Assembly (NCBI RefSeq): GCF_900163565.1
Contig: NZ_FUHU01000004.1
Span: 1 to 64,000, forward strand
Direction of reading: 5' to 3'
DNA length: 64,000 nucleotides
Source: Agrococcus casei LMG 22410
GTDB taxonomy: Bacteria > Actinomycetota > Actinomycetes > Actinomycetales > Microbacteriaceae
The position numbers were made by a program, and so were the translations under genes. Positions 44,893 through 54,932 of this stretch are shown piece after piece; position 1 is the first letter of the stretch, and each line of letters opens with the position of its first letter. Below the pieces are notes generated by a model. That model saw nothing but the letters and a program-made list of their open reading frames with translations. It searched no databases and was not told the DNA's origin.

Positions 44893-46361
44893 GCCGCACC
44901 CTGCTCCTGCTTGCGGATCGTGCCGCGGCGCGCGAACCAGGTCACGACGAACGAGAAGACCAGGGCGAAGAACACGCCGAGGTTCGCGTAGGCCCAGTCG
45001 CCTTCGCGGCCGCCCACGATGCCGAGCAGATAGCCCTGCCAGTTGTTCCAGGCCGCGGCGTCGGCGAACATGTTGACGACCAGGCCCCATCCGACTGCCG
45101 ATGCTGCGACCATGGTGCCGATCGACACCCAGTCCCACGAGCCGTAGCGGCCGCGTGCATCGAACAGCGCCTCTTCGTCGTAGTCGCGCCTGCGGGTGAG
45201 GATGTCGGCGATGAGGATGCCCGCCCACGACGCGAGCGGCACGCCGAGGGTGATCAGGAAGCTCTGGAACGGCCCCAGGAAGTCAGTGGCGAAGAACACC
45301 ACCCAGATGGTGCCTGCGGTCAGGATCAGGCCGTCGATCGCAGCGGCTGCCGGGCGGGGGATGCGGATGCCGAGGCTCAGCAGCGTGAGGCCCGACGAGT
45401 AGATGCCGAGCACGGCTCCTGAGACGAGCGCCAGCACTGCGGTGAGCAGGAACGGCACCAACACCCACACCGGGAGGATCGTTGCGAGGGCTCCGACGGG
45501 GTCGACCTCGATGGCTGCGCTCAACGCGGGGTCGGAACCGGCCAGCAGCAGTCCGAGCACGACCAGCACCACGGGTGCGACCGAGCCTCCGATCGTGTTC
45601 CAGAGCACGATGCGCGAGTCGGGCGTCGAGCGCTTCTGGTAGCGCGACCAGTCGGCCGCGATGTTGATCCAGCCGAGGCCGAAGCCCGTCATCACCATGA
45701 CGAGGGCGCCGATCACCTGGCCGGTGCTGCCGGTCTCGAGCGCCATGACTGCCGCGAAGTCGATGTGGGGAATGGCGAGCACCGCGTACAGCACCGTGAC
45801 GGCGCCGGTGATCCAGGTCAGGATCGACTGCATGCGCATGATCGTGTGATAGCCGAGCACCGACGCCACGACGATGAGGGCGGCCACCACGACGGTCGCG
45901 ATGATCATCAGCAACACGCCGCCGTCGAAGCCGAGCTGGGCGAGCACCGTCGACGTCGCGAGCACGGCCATGATCGCGAGGAATGTCTCCCAGCCGATCG
46001 AGGTCAGCCACGACACGATGCCCGGCACCTTCTGCCCGTGCACGCCGAACGCTGCTCTCGACAGCACCATCGTGGGGGCAGAGCCGCGCTTGCCGGCGAT
46101 GGCGATGAGGCCGCAGAGCAGAAACGACACGACGATGCCGACGACGGCGACCGCCGTGGCCTGCCAGAAGCTGATGCCGAAGCCCAGGATGAACGACCCG
46201 TATGACATGCCGAACACCGACACGTTGGCCGCGAACCAGGGCCAGAACAGGTCGCTCGGCTTCGCGGTTCTCTGTGACTCGGGCACGATCTCGATGCCGG
46301 TCTTCTCGATCAGTCTGGCGGTCGGCGTCACTGCCGAATCCGCGTGTTCAGAATTGGTCAT
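44889..46361 (-). CDS. NCS1 family (cytosine/purine) permease
   Basis: 490 residues with about 12 membrane segments. NCS1 features include FWPWFAANVSVFGMSYGSFI, VLSRAAFGVHGQKVPGIVSW and GWINIAADWSRYQKRSTPDS. It imports a nucleobase or a related ring compound by cation symport; the exact substrate is not set. TACCGT lies 6 bases before the ATG (leaderless pattern). The cysteine hydrolase downstream overlaps by four bases. Confidence 0.88.
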   Translation of the reverse strand: MTNSEHADSAVTPTARLIEKTGIEIVPESQRTAKPSDLFWPWFAANVSVFGMSYGSFILGFGISFWQATAVAVVGIVVSFLLCGLIAIAGKRGSAPTMVLSRAAFGVHGQKVPGIVSWLTSIGWETFLAIMAVLATSTVLAQLGFDGGVLLMIIATVVVAALIVVASVLGYHTIMRMQSILTWITGAVTVLYAVLAIPHIDFAAVMALETGSTGQVIGALVMVMTGFGLGWINIAADWSRYQKRSTPDSRIVLWNTIGGSVAPVVLVVLGLLLAGSDPALSAAIEVDPVGALATILPVWVLVPFLLTAVLALVSGAVLGIYSSGLTLLSLGIRIPRPAAAAIDGLILTAGTIWVVFFATDFLGPFQSFLITLGVPLASWAGILIADILTRRRDYDEEALFDARGRYGSWDWVSIGTMVAASAVGWGLVVNMFADAAAWNNWQGYLLGIVGGREGDWAYANLGVFFALVFSFVVTWFARRGTIRKQEQGAA

Positions 46362-46378
46362 GAAGCAACGGTAGCGGG

Positions 46379-47173
46379 CTAATCCTGTCCCAGGTTCTCG
46401 TGTGCGAAATCGAGCGTTTCGGCGAGCAGTCGCAGCCGGTCGCGATCGGTCTTCGCCTTGCCGGTCTTGATCTCTGCGATGACCTGGCCGTCCCACTCGT
46501 TCTCGGCCAGCCACTCCAGCACTTCAGCCACCGGCTCGTTGCCGTGACCGGGCAGCATGTGCTCGTCGAAGAGCTTCTTGTCGTCGGCCGCGACGCCGTC
46601 GGTGAGGTGGATGTGGCGCAGCTTCTCGAGCCCCAGGTCGTGCGCGAGCTCGAGCGAGTTGCGCCTGGCCAGCGCGCAGTGCGAGAAGTCGAGCGTCGCG
46701 TGCTCGACATCCATCTCGCTGGGGTCGATGCCCGGCAGGTACGCCCGCTGGTCGCGGTCGCCCGTGCGCCACGGAAACATGTTCTCTACCGCGACCGTCA
46801 CGCCGTATCGCTCGGCCACCTCGCCGACGACGCGTTCGAATCCGGTCGCGTACCGGCCCTGCCATCGGAACGGCGGATGCACGACCACGGTGGGCACGCC
46901 GAGTTCGGCTGCCAGCTCGGCCGACTTCTCGAGTTTGATCATGGGTCCGCGTCCCCAGACGAATGTCGTGAGCAGAAGCGTGGGCGCGTGCAGGGCCATG
47001 ATCGGCTGGTCATACTCTTTGGAGAACTCTGCAAGACGCGTCTTCGAACGGGTGCGCGCATCCGTCGTGACCATGACTTCGACACCGTCGAAGCCTGTCT
47101 CTGCGCTCAGTCGAAAGCCGTCTTCGACGCCTTTGGGGAACACGCTGATAGTCGAGAGTCCAACAGGGATCAT
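46379..47173 (-). CDS. TIM-barrel sugar phosphate isomerase/epimerase
   Basis: 264 residues. AP-endonuclease-2-type TIM barrel with likely metal ligands in VVVHPPFRWQG, VAVENMFPW, LDFSHCALARR, RHIHLTDGV and the late IAEIKTGK. The true reaction is unknown; relatives isomerise or dehydrate sugars and inositols. I chose the ATG at 47173, 7 bases after TAGCGT; a GTG at 47182 is the alternative. It is divergent from ilvD by 101 bases. Confidence 0.78.
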   Translation of the reverse strand: MIPVGLSTISVFPKGVEDGFRLSAETGFDGVEVMVTTDARTRSKTRLAEFSKEYDQPIMALHAPTLLLTTFVWGRGPMIKLEKSAELAAELGVPTVVVHPPFRWQGRYATGFERVVGEVAERYGVTVAVENMFPWRTGDRDQRAYLPGIDPSEMDVEHATLDFSHCALARRNSLELAHDLGLEKLRHIHLTDGVAADDKKLFDEHMLPGHGNEPVAEVLEWLAENEWDGQVIAEIKTGKAKTDRDRLRLLAETLDFAHENLGQD

Positions 47174-47274
47174 GCCGACCACGCTACGCCCGATTGATGA
47201 ACGGCGACTGACGCGATGGCAAAGCGTTACGCGCGACTGCGGGGTCGCATGGCAACAGGCATAGACTTGAGTGC

Positions 47275-48969
47275 ATGGCCGAAGTCGACATCAAACCGCG
47301 TTCAAGAGCCGTCACTGACGGCATCGAAGCCACCACGTCGCGAGGCATGCTTCGCGGCGTCGGCATGGGCGACGACGACTGGGACAAGCCCCAGATCGGC
47401 ATCGCATCGAGCTGGAACGAGATCACCCCGTGCAATCTCTCGCTCAACCGACTTGCGCAGGGCGCCAAGGAGGGCGTGCACGCAGGCGGCGGCTACCCGC
47501 TGCAGTTCGGCACGATCTCCGTCTCTGACGGCATCTCGATGGGCCACGAGGGCATGCACTTCTCGCTCGTCTCACGAGAGGTCATCGCCGACAGCGTCGA
47601 GACCGTCGTCATGGCCGAGCGCCTCGACGGCACAGTGCTGCTCGCCGGCTGCGACAAGTCGCTGCCCGGCATGCTGATGGCAGCGGCCAGGCTCGACCTC
47701 GCGAGCGTCTTCGTCTACGCCGGCTCGATCGCCCCGGGGCGCGTCACGCTCTCTGATGGCACCGAGCGTGAGATCACCATCATCGACTCGTTCGAGGCCG
47801 TCGGTGCCTGCAAGGCCGGCACCATGAGCGAAGAAGACCTCAAGAAGATCGAGTGCGGCTTCGCACCGACCGAGGGCGCGTGCGGCGGCATGTACACCGC
47901 CAACACGATGGCCTGCATCGCCGAGGCGCTCGGCATGAGCCTGCCGGGCTCGTCGACGCCGCTCTCGGCTGACCGCCGTCGCGACATGTACTCGCACCGC
48001 TCGGGCGAGGCAGTCGTCAACATGCTGCGCAAGGGCCTCACGACCAGCGACATCCTGACCAAGAAGGCGTTCGAGAACGCCGTCACGGTCGCGATGGTGC
48101 TCGGCGGATCCACCAACGCCGTGCTGCACCTGCTCGCCATCGCCAACGAGGCCGGCGTCGAGCTTACCCTCGACGACTTCACGCGCATCGGCCAGAAGTC
48201 GCCGCACCTGGCAGACGTCAAGCCGTTCGGCCAGTTCGTCGCCCAGGACTTCGACCGCGTCGGAGGCATGCCCGTCATCATGAAGGCGCTGCTCGACGCG
48301 GGCCTGCTGCACGGCGACGCCATGACGGTCACCGGCAAGACGCTCGCCGAGAACCTCGCAGACCTGAACCCGGCCGCGATCGACGGCAAGGTCGTGCGCG
48401 AGCTCGACGACCCCATCCACGCCACCGGCGGACTGACCATTCTCGACGGAACATTCGCGCCTGACGGCGCCGTGGTCAAGACGGCCGGCTTCGACGCCGA
48501 GCTGTTCGAGGGCCCGGCACGCGTGTTCGAGCGCGAGCGTGAGGCGATGGATGCGCTGACCCGCGGCGAGATCGCAGCCGGCGACGTCGTGGTCATCAGG
48601 TACGAGGGCCCCAAGGGCGGCCCTGGCATGCGCGAGATGCTCGCGATCACCGCGGCCATCAAGGGCGCTGGGCTCGGCAAAGATGTACTACTCTTGACAG
48701 ACGGAAGATTCTCGGGCGGCACAACCGGCCTGTGCATCGGACACATTGCACCGGAGGCAGTGGACGCTGGTCCTATTGCCTTCGTGCGCGATGGAGACAA
48801 GATTCGTGTTGACATCGCAGCTCGCACACTCGATTTACTCGTCGATGAAGCAGAGCTCGCCTCCCGGCGTGAAGGCTGGGAGCCGCTGCCGCCGCGATAC
48901 ACTCGCGGGGTCCTCGCCAAGTACTCCAAGCTGGTCAAGAGCGCCGCTCAGGGCGCCGTGACCGGCTGA
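47275..48969 (+). CDS. ilvD: dihydroxy-acid dehydratase
   Basis: 564 residues. Third common enzyme of valine, leucine and isoleucine synthesis, with an iron-sulfur cluster. Cluster cysteines lie in [12 protein letters not shown] and [12 protein letters not shown]; the end has [20 protein letters not shown] with the catalytic Ser. TAGACT lies 7 bases before the ATG. Codons in 48679-48880 are unusual for this genome (GTA, CTA, TTG, AGA, TTA), though the protein stays normal. ilvB follows 25 bases later. Confidence 0.95.
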   Translation: MAEVDIKPRSRAVTDGIEATTSRGMLRGVGMGDDDWDKPQIGIASSWNEITPCNLSLNRLAQGAKEGVHAGGGYPLQFGTISVSDGISMGHEGMHFSLVSREVIADSVETVVMAERLDGTVLLAGCDKSLPGMLMAAARLDLASVFVYAGSIAPGRVTLSDGTEREITIIDSFEAVGACKAGTMSEEDLKKIECGFAPTEGACGGMYTANTMACIAEALGMSLPGSSTPLSADRRRDMYSHRSGEAVVNMLRKGLTTSDILTKKAFENAVTVAMVLGGSTNAVLHLLAIANEAGVELTLDDFTRIGQKSPHLADVKPFGQFVAQDFDRVGGMPVIMKALLDAGLLHGDAMTVTGKTLAENLADLNPAAIDGKVVRELDDPIHATGGLTILDGTFAPDGAVVKTAGFDAELFEGPARVFEREREAMDALTRGEIAAGDVVVIRYEGPKGGPGMREMLAITAAIKGAGLGKDVLLLTDGRFSGGTTGLCIGHIAPEAVDAGPIAFVRDGDKIRVDIAARTLDLLVDEAELASRREGWEPLPPRYTRGVLAKYSKLVKSAAQGAVTG

Positions 48970-48994
48970 TCTGCGGGAAGAGAAGGCATCCACG

Positions 48995-50776
48995 ATGACT
49001 CACCCACGCCCCGCACCGCCAGCTTCATCGCCCCAGGTGCTGACCGGATCCGGTGCGATACTCAAGTCGCTCGAGCTGCTCGGGGTGACCGACGTGTTCG
49101 GTCTGCCCGGCGGCGCTGTGATCCCCCTCTACGACGAGCTCATGCAGCAGGACGCCATCCGGCACATCCTGGTGCGCCACGAGCAGGGTGCAGGCCACGC
49201 CGCTGAGGGCTACGCCTCGGCGACCGGCAAGGTCGGCGTCGCGATCGCGACGAGCGGCCCCGGCGCCACCAACCTCGTCACGGCCATTGCCGACGCGTTC
49301 ATGGACTCCGTGCCATTCCTCGCGATCACCGGCCAGGTGTTCTCGACCCTCATGGGAACCGACGCGTTCCAGGAGGCCGACATCACCGGCATCACGATGC
49401 CGATCACGAAGCACTCGTTCCTCGTCACGAAGGCAGAAGACATCCCGCGCGTGCTGCAGGAGGCGTACCACATCGCCTCGACCGGCCGCCCGGGCCCCGT
49501 GCTCGTCGACATCACGAAGGACGCCCAGCAGAACTCGGCGCCGTTCGTGTGGCCCGACCGCATCGAGCTGCCCGGCTACCGTCCGGTGACCAAGGCGCAC
49601 GGCAAGCAGATCGCCGCAGCCGCTGATCTGCTCGCGGCTGCCGAACGACCCGTTCTGTACGTGGGAGGCGGCACGATCCGCGCCCGCGCATCCGAAGAGG
49701 TCATCGAACTCGCAGAGGCAACGGGTGCTCCTGTCGTCACGACGCTCATGGCTCGCGGCGCTGTTCCTGACTCGCATCCGCAGCACCTGGGCATGCCCGG
49801 CATGCACGGCAGCGTTCCGGCAGTGCTCGCGCTGCAGGAGAGCGACCTGATCCTCGCCCTCGGAGCACGCTTCGACGACCGCGTGACAGGCCGCGTCAGT
49901 GACTTCGCGCCCGGCGCCAAGGTCGTGCACGTCGACATCGACCCCGCCGAGATCTCGAAGATCCGCACGGCGGATGTTCCGATCGTCGGCGACGTCAAGG
50001 TTGTCGCAGCAGACCTCGTGACCGCATTCCGCGACCGCGCATCCGGCCCGCTCAGCGGCGAATCGCCGTGGTGGCAGCGGCTCAAGGAGCTGCGCGAGCG
50101 CTTCCCGCTCGGCTACGCGCCATCGAGCGACGGACACATCGTGCCGCAGCAGGTCATCGCCCGCATCGGCGAGCTGACCGGACCCGAAGCCACCTACGCG
50201 GCAGGCGTCGGGCAGCACCAGATGTGGACGGCGCAGTTCATCAAGTACGAGCGCCCCAATTCGTTCCTCAACTCCGGCGGCGCCGGAACGATGGGATACG
50301 GGGTGCCGGCGGCCATGGGCGCCAAGGTCGCAGAGCCCGAGCGCGTGGTCTGGGCGATTGACGGCGACGGCTGCTTCCAGATGACGAACCAGGAGCTGGC
50401 GACCTGCACGCTCAACAACATCCCCATCAAGGTCGCGATCATCAACAACTCGTCGCTCGGCATGGTGAAGCAGTGGCAGAACCTCTTCTATGAGGGCCGC
50501 TACTCGTTCACCGAGCTCGACACGGGCCACGGCCGCGCCATGGTGCCCGACTTCGTGAAGATGGGCGAGGCATACGGCGCTCTCGCCATTCGAGTGACGA
50601 AGGAGGAGGAGATCGACGACGCGATCAAGCTCGCGCTTGCGACCAACGACCGCCCCGTCGTCATCGACTTCGTCGTCTCGTCTGACTCGATGGTGTGGCC
50701 GATGGTGCCGCAGGGAGTCTCGAACTCGTTCGTGCAGTACGCCAAAGAACACAGCCCCGAGTGGGAGGAGGAGTAA
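48995..50776 (+). CDS. ilvB: acetolactate synthase large subunit
   Basis: 593 residues. ThDP-dependent condensation of pyruvate to acetolactate, or with 2-oxobutanoate to acetohydroxybutyrate. The catalytic Glu lies in [16 protein letters not shown], with [15 protein letters not shown] before it; the ThDP/Mg motif is [15 protein letters not shown] followed by [16 protein letters not shown]-region marks include GLPGGAV and [10 protein letters not shown]. The TAATG overlap with ilvN suggests a fixed subunit ratio. Confidence 0.96.
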   Translation: MTHPRPAPPASSPQVLTGSGAILKSLELLGVTDVFGLPGGAVIPLYDELMQQDAIRHILVRHEQGAGHAAEGYASATGKVGVAIATSGPGATNLVTAIADAFMDSVPFLAITGQVFSTLMGTDAFQEADITGITMPITKHSFLVTKAEDIPRVLQEAYHIASTGRPGPVLVDITKDAQQNSAPFVWPDRIELPGYRPVTKAHGKQIAAAADLLAAAERPVLYVGGGTIRARASEEVIELAEATGAPVVTTLMARGAVPDSHPQHLGMPGMHGSVPAVLALQESDLILALGARFDDRVTGRVSDFAPGAKVVHVDIDPAEISKIRTADVPIVGDVKVVAADLVTAFRDRASGPLSGESPWWQRLKELRERFPLGYAPSSDGHIVPQQVIARIGELTGPEATYAAGVGQHQMWTAQFIKYERPNSFLNSGGAGTMGYGVPAAMGAKVAEPERVVWAIDGDGCFQMTNQELATCTLNNIPIKVAIINNSSLGMVKQWQNLFYEGRYSFTELDTGHGRAMVPDFVKMGEAYGALAIRVTKEEEIDDAIKLALATNDRPVVIDFVVSSDSMVWPMVPQGVSNSFVQYAKEHSPEWEEE

Positions 50777-51282
50777 TGTCACACGTTCTCTCACTGCTGG
50801 TGGAAGACAAGCCGGGTCTGCTGACCCGTGTCGCCGGGCTCTTCGCCCGTCGCGGCTTCAACATCGAATCACTCGCCGTCGGCAAGACCGAGGTGCCCGG
50901 ACTCTCGCGCATCACGGTCGTCGTCGACGTCGAAGACCAACCCCTGGAACAGGTGACGAAGCAGCTCAACAAGCTGATCAACGTCGTCAAGATCGTCGAG
51001 CTCGAACGCGACTCGTCGGTGCAGCGTGAGCACATGATGATCAAGGTGCGCGTCGACAACGCGTCGCGCGCCCAGGTGCTCGAAGTCATCAACCTGTTCC
51101 GTGCCCGTGCGATCGACGTGACGACCGATGCGCTCGTCATCGAGGTCACGGGCGACACCGCGAAATGCCAGGCGCTCGTGCGACTGCTCGAGCCCTTCGG
51201 CATCAAAGAGATCGTGCAGTCCGGACTGCTCGCGATCGGACGCGGTTCGAAATCAATCTCTGAGCGCGCGCTCAAGAACTGA
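50776..51282 (+). CDS. ilvN: acetolactate synthase regulatory small subunit
   Basis: 168 residues. N-terminal ACT domain (LSLLVEDKPGLLTRVAGLFA, RRGFNIESLAVG) senses valine; the C-terminal half ending FGIKEIVQSGLLAIGRGSKS activates the large subunit. The ATG shares a base with the ilvB stop and GGAGGAG lies before it. It is sometimes called ilvH. ilvC follows 27 bases later. Confidence 0.95.
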   Translation: MSHVLSLLVEDKPGLLTRVAGLFARRGFNIESLAVGKTEVPGLSRITVVVDVEDQPLEQVTKQLNKLINVVKIVELERDSSVQREHMMIKVRVDNASRAQVLEVINLFRARAIDVTTDALVIEVTGDTAKCQALVRLLEPFGIKEIVQSGLLAIGRGSKSISERALKN

Positions 51283-51309
51283 CAAGCTCTACTTAGGAGG
51301 AGAAACATC

Positions 51310-52335
51310 ATGGCAGAAGTTGTGTATGACGCCGATGCAGACCTGAGCATCATCCAGCAGAAGAAGGTTGCCGTCATCGGCTACGGATCGCAGGGCCACG
51401 CCCACGCTCTGAACCTTCGCGACTCGGGCGTCGACGTGCGCGTCGGCCTCAAGCCCGAGTCGAAGTCGCGCCAGAAGGCAGAAGAGGCCGGCTTCACCGT
51501 CGGCACGCCGCGCGAGGTCTCGGAGTGGGCTGACGTCATCGTCATCCTCGCACCCGACCAGCACCAGCGCACCGTCTACGCAGACGAGATCAAGCCCGTC
51601 CTCGCAGACGGCAAGGCGCTGCTGTTCAGCCACGGATTCAACATCCGCTTCGACTACATCCAGGCTCCCGAGGGCGTCGACGTGATTCTCGTCGCTCCCA
51701 AGGGCCCCGGTCACACCGTGCGCCGCGAGTACGAGGCAGGCCGTGGCGTTCCCGTCATCGCAGCTGTCGAGGTCGACGCATCGGGCAAGGCCTGGGACCT
51801 CGCATGGTCGTACGCATCGGCAATCGGCGGACTCCGCTCGGGCGGCATCAAGACCACGTTCACAGAAGAGACCGAGACCGACCTCTTCGGTGAGCAGGCA
51901 GTGCTCTGCGGCGGAATGTCCGCTCTCGTTCAGAACGGCTTCGAGGTGCTGACCGAGGCTGGCTACCAGCCCGAGATCGCCTACTTCGAGGTGCTGCACG
52001 AGCTCAAGCTCATCGTCGACCTCATGTGGGAGGGCGGCATCGCCAAGCAGCGCTGGTCGATCTCCGACACCGCTGAGTACGGCGACTACGTCTCGGGCCC
52101 GCGCGTCATCGACGAGCGCGTCAAGGAGAACATGCAGGGCGTGCTCGCTGACATCCAGTCGGGTGCATTCGCCAAGCGCTTCATCGAAGACCAGGACGCC
52201 GGCGCACCCGAGTTCAAGCAGCTCCGCGACAAGGCTCAGGGCCACTCGATCGAGGCAACGGGCAAGAACCTGCGCTCGATGTTCGCATGGACGCAGCCTG
52301 ACGCCGACTACACCGACGGCTCAGCTGCTCGCTGA
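51310..52335 (+). CDS. ilvC: ketol-acid reductoisomerase
   Basis: 341 residues, class I. The NADPH loop is [20 protein letters not shown]; Mg ligands lie in [20 protein letters not shown] and [19 protein letters not shown]. It turns acetolactate into dihydroxyisovalerate between IlvBN and IlvD. AGGAGGAG lies before the ATG. It ends the operon and is followed by a strong terminator. Confidence 0.96.
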   Translation: MAEVVYDADADLSIIQQKKVAVIGYGSQGHAHALNLRDSGVDVRVGLKPESKSRQKAEEAGFTVGTPREVSEWADVIVILAPDQHQRTVYADEIKPVLADGKALLFSHGFNIRFDYIQAPEGVDVILVAPKGPGHTVRREYEAGRGVPVIAAVEVDASGKAWDLAWSYASAIGGLRSGGIKTTFTEETETDLFGEQAVLCGGMSALVQNGFEVLTEAGYQPEIAYFEVLHELKLIVDLMWEGGIAKQRWSISDTAEYGDYVSGPRVIDERVKENMQGVLADIQSGAFAKRFIEDQDAGAPEFKQLRDKAQGHSIEATGKNLRSMFAWTQPDADYTDGSAAR

Positions 52336-52350
52336 TCCCAGCAGCACATG

Positions 52351-52382
52351 AAACAACCCCCGGAGAGATCCGGGGGTTGTTT
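52351..52382. terminator. bidirectional terminator between ilvC and gntR
   Basis: A perfect 14-bp stem: AAACAACCCCCGGA and TCCGGGGGTTGTTT around GAGA. It lies between converging genes and has A/T tracts on each side. Confidence 0.92.
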
Positions 52383-52405
52383 CGTCTGCTGGTGTTTGAG
52401 CTCTG

Positions 52406-53134
52406 CTACTTCGCGAAGACGTCAGCCACCTGGGTGAGGCTCGAGAGCAGATGCAGCTTCAGCAGCTCGAGAGCCTTGTCGACATCGTGAGCCTCCAGCG
52501 CCTCGGCGATGCCGGTGTGCTGATCGAGCGCCGATGCGCGGCGCTCTGGGATCGCCTCGAACATGGCGATGCCGAGTCGCATCTGCCGGTCGTGGAGGGT
52601 GTTGTAGAGCTGAGCGAACTCCGTGTTGCCTGTTGCCCGCACCAGCTCCCAGTGGAACTCCTTGTCGATCGAGACCATCTCGACCACCGCATCCGGCTCT
52701 GTGTCGAGCACGTGACGCTGCTGGGCGATGAGGCTCTTCAGGTCGTCGGCGATCTCGATCTCGTTCTCGCAGATCCATTCGACGCCGTGGCCCTCGAGCA
52801 CGTAACGGGTCTCGGCCTGCTCGCGGATGCCGCGCACCGTGATCTCGGGAACAACAGCGCCGCGCCTGGGCAGGATGTCGAGCAGCCGCTCGCTCGAGAG
52901 ACGGAAGAACGCCTCGCGCACGGGGGTGCGGGAGACGCCGGTCGCAGCTGCGACCTGCACTTCGGTCAGGATGGTGCCCGGGTGCAGGGCGAGTGTGACG
53001 ATGAGGTCTTTGAGATAGACGTAAGCGAACTCTGCCGCTTTCACGCCTTCCGGCCTCGACGCCGATGGCAGGTCTGGAGTCGTGCTCCAGCTGCTGAATC
53101 GACCCCGAGACCGGTCAGCCGCGAAAGATCTCAT
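52406..53134 (-). CDS. GntR-family regulator (FadR/FCD type)
   Basis: 242 residues. The N-terminal winged HTH (~35-100) has LHPGTILTEVQVAAATGVSR and TPVREAFFRLSSERLLDI; the C-terminal helical FCD domain has likely metal/ligand residues in SIDKEFHWELVRATGN and DQHTGIAEALEAHD. It likely binds the TGTATACA palindromes at 54720 and 54856 and releases them on binding the pathway compound. TAGCCT lies 6 bases before the ATG, overlapping the nitrilase stop, so it has its own leaderless promoter. Confidence 0.85.
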   Translation of the reverse strand: MRSFAADRSRGRFSSWSTTPDLPSASRPEGVKAAEFAYVYLKDLIVTLALHPGTILTEVQVAAATGVSRTPVREAFFRLSSERLLDILPRRGAVVPEITVRGIREQAETRYVLEGHGVEWICENEIEIADDLKSLIAQQRHVLDTEPDAVVEMVSIDKEFHWELVRATGNTEFAQLYNTLHDRQMRLGIAMFEAIPERRASALDQHTGIAEALEAHDVDKALELLKLHLLSSLTQVADVFAK

Positions 53135-53143
53135 CGCTACAGG

Positions 53144-53950
53144 CTATCCTGCTGCAATCTGAAAGCGACGATTGGTCAAGCTGGGATTTGCCTTTCGCAC
53201 CGCTGCGACACGCTCGGTGTCGATGACAGCGGTTGCCAGTGCTCCGCCAGCTTCTCCGGCGCTTGCAGCGATGACTCCCATGGGGTCGATGATCATGCTC
53301 TGTCCGGTGCATGAGGGACCGGTCTGGCCGCAGGCGGCGAAGTAGACCGTATTCTCAATTGCGCGAGCACGCACGAGCGTCTCCCAATGCAGCTCCTTCA
53401 TCGGGCCCACGGCCCAGGCTGCGGGCAGCACAATGGCTTCGGCGCCAGCATCGACAAGCCAGCGCATCATCTCGGGGAAGCGCACGTCGTAGCACGTGGC
53501 CGCACCGATCTTCACACCGCCCAGCTCGAACACGAGCGGCTTCGAGATCGGAGCCGCGGTCACGGTGTCGCTCTCGCGGTAGCCGAAGGCGTCATAGAGG
53601 TGGATCTTGCGGTAGACACCTTCGAGCACGCCCTCGGCCGAGATGTAGACGAGGGTGTTGAACGGTCGCACCGCGTCGTCGGGGTTGATCTCGGTGAAGC
53701 CGGCGATCACTGCGGTGCCGGCTGCCTTTGCGGCTTCCTTCACAGCGGTGACGTACGGTCCGTCGAGGTCTTCGGAGTGCTTGCTGTCGGGCCGCTCCTT
53801 GCCGGGGTCTGAGTACATGGCGTTCTCAGGCAGCACGACGAGGTCTGAGGAGTCGCCGGCGGCGGCGATCAGCTCTGTCGAGATGCGACGGTTCTCATCG
53901 ATGTCGAGACCTGCGCCGAACTGGGCAACGGTCAGTCTGATCTTGCTCAT
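53144..53950 (-). CDS. nitrilase-superfamily carbon-nitrogen hydrolase
   Basis: 268 residues. Complete triad: Glu42 (VVLPENAMY), Lys115 (VYRKIHLYDAFGYRESD) and Cys153 (GAATCYDVRFPEMM). The family splits amides, carbamoyl groups or nitriles; the sequence resembles omega-amidase/carbamoyl-type members. Its ATG overlaps the RraA-like stop (ATGA). Its gene neighbours (RraA-like protein, ABC importer) suggest use of an imported amide or N-carbamoyl compound. Confidence 0.86.
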   Translation of the reverse strand: MSKIRLTVAQFGAGLDIDENRRISTELIAAAGDSSDLVVLPENAMYSDPGKERPDSKHSEDLDGPYVTAVKEAAKAAGTAVIAGFTEINPDDAVRPFNTLVYISAEGVLEGVYRKIHLYDAFGYRESDTVTAAPISKPLVFELGGVKIGAATCYDVRFPEMMRWLVDAGAEAIVLPAAWAVGPMKELHWETLVRARAIENTVYFAACGQTGPSCTGQSMIIDPMGVIAASAGEAGGALATAVIDTERVAAVRKANPSLTNRRFQIAAG

Positions 53951-54624
53951 ACGGCTGCCACCGCCTGGGGAAGCTGCGAGGCGTCGAAGTGCTTGGATGC
54001 GCCGCTCCACTCTGAGAGCTTGGCGCCTGCGGCCACCTGCTCCTTCAGAGCCGGCTCTGCCTGCTCCTTCTTGCGGAGGATCTCGACGATGCCTTCGATT
54101 TCGTGCGGCTTGATCACTGCAATGCCGTCGCCGTCAGCGAAGACTGCGTCGCCGGGCTCGATGACTGCGCCGCCGACGGTGACGGAGACGTTGACTGCGC
54201 CCTCGATGCCGAGGATGCGGGTCGTGAGCGCCGAGACTGCCTTCGAGTAGACCGGCAGGCCGAGATCGCGGACCTCTTCGTAGTCATTGGTCGCACCCGA
54301 CAGCACGACGCCGACAGCGCCGCGGGTCTTGGCGGTGAATGCCACCATGCCGCCGAAGCTCGAGCGGTCGTCGCCCGACTGCTCGACGACGAGCACGTCG
54401 CCGGGGCGAACGTAGTCTGCCGCGACGTGGAGGGCGGTCGAGTCGAGGTGGGGGAGTCGCACCGTGACCGCTGTTCCGACAAACGCGACGGGGCGGATGT
54501 TCGGTGTCAGTCCGCGCACGAAGCCGTGGTCGCGCAGATGGCCGAGGGTGGATGTCTGCACAGATGCGAGTGCATCGGCAGCTGCAGCCGGAATCTGCTC
54601 CGGCATGCGGTTGAAGGTAAACAT
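53947..54624 (-). CDS. RraA-like protein (HMG/CHA aldolase family)
   Basis: 225 residues from ATG 54624 behind AGGAG. The RraA fold is seen in TSTLGHLRDHG, the DVLVVEQSGDDRSSFGGMVA metal/substrate loop, and GAVGVVLSGATNDYEEVRDL. Relatives are 4-hydroxy-4-methyl-2-oxoglutarate aldolases and oxaloacetate decarboxylases; some are RNase E inhibitors, but that role fits poorly in a catabolic-looking unit. It is divergent from the importer genes. Confidence 0.8.
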   Translation of the reverse strand: MFTFNRMPEQIPAAAADALASVQTSTLGHLRDHGFVRGLTPNIRPVAFVGTAVTVRLPHLDSTALHVAADYVRPGDVLVVEQSGDDRSSFGGMVAFTAKTRGAVGVVLSGATNDYEEVRDLGLPVYSKAVSALTTRILGIEGAVNVSVTVGGAVIEPGDAVFADGDGIAVIKPHEIEGIVEILRKKEQAEPALKEQVAAGAKLSEWSGASKHFDASQLPQAVAAV

Positions 54625-54719
54625 GTGCTCTCCTGCTTCCGGTTCGCGCATCGCTGGGCGAACCGATTGTGATGGAACTGAGGTACCAGGCTCAGAGCAT
54701 CGACATTCCGTGTACTGAA

Positions 54720-54727
54720 TGTATACA
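54720..54727. promoter_or_regulatory. operator candidate 1, TGTATACA
   Basis: TGTATACA, a perfect 8-bp palindrome, 96 bases before the RraA-like start. An identical copy lies at 54856. Six bases to its left is a related half site, GTGTAC. The most likely binder is the GntR regulator at 52406. Confidence 0.6.
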
Positions 54728-54855
54728 GGCAGAATGCACGTTACGTCCATTCAGAGTCGAACGCAAGCCCCGTTACCCATCTGAGACCGAAAGTTCAGGT
54801 CAGACGCTGATTCTCTCGATGTGCCTGCCGATTGCTTGACATTGGGAATACGACG

Positions 54856-54863
54856 TGTATACA
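54856..54863. promoter_or_regulatory. operator candidate 2, TGTATACA
   Basis: The second TGTATACA copy, 70 bases before the importer gene at 54933. The two copies sit near opposite ends of the 308-base shared promoter region, so one regulator could control both transcripts. I saw no other feature in the gap. Confidence 0.6.
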
Positions 54864-54932
54864 GTGACGCAACCAGGCTCACTGCATCGGGATACGGCTT
54901 CACAACCGTTCACTTCAAAGGAGAAGACCCCG

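Noticed and set aside
48809-48839. TTGACA in ilvD as a definite internal promoter for ilvBNC
   Set aside because: The -10 choices at 17-19 bases (GATTTA, TTTACT) are weak, so it is mentioned only as a possibility in the rare-codon finding.
47715-48938. 407-codon open frame antisense to ilvD
   Set aside because: The composition is Ser/Thr/Arg-rich shadow sequence, with no family and complete overlap with a certain gene.
53947-54624. RraA-like gene as a regulator of RNase E
   Set aside because: Its neighbours are an amidase, a GntR regulator and an importer, and the family includes many catabolic aldolases, so the metabolic reading is more likely.
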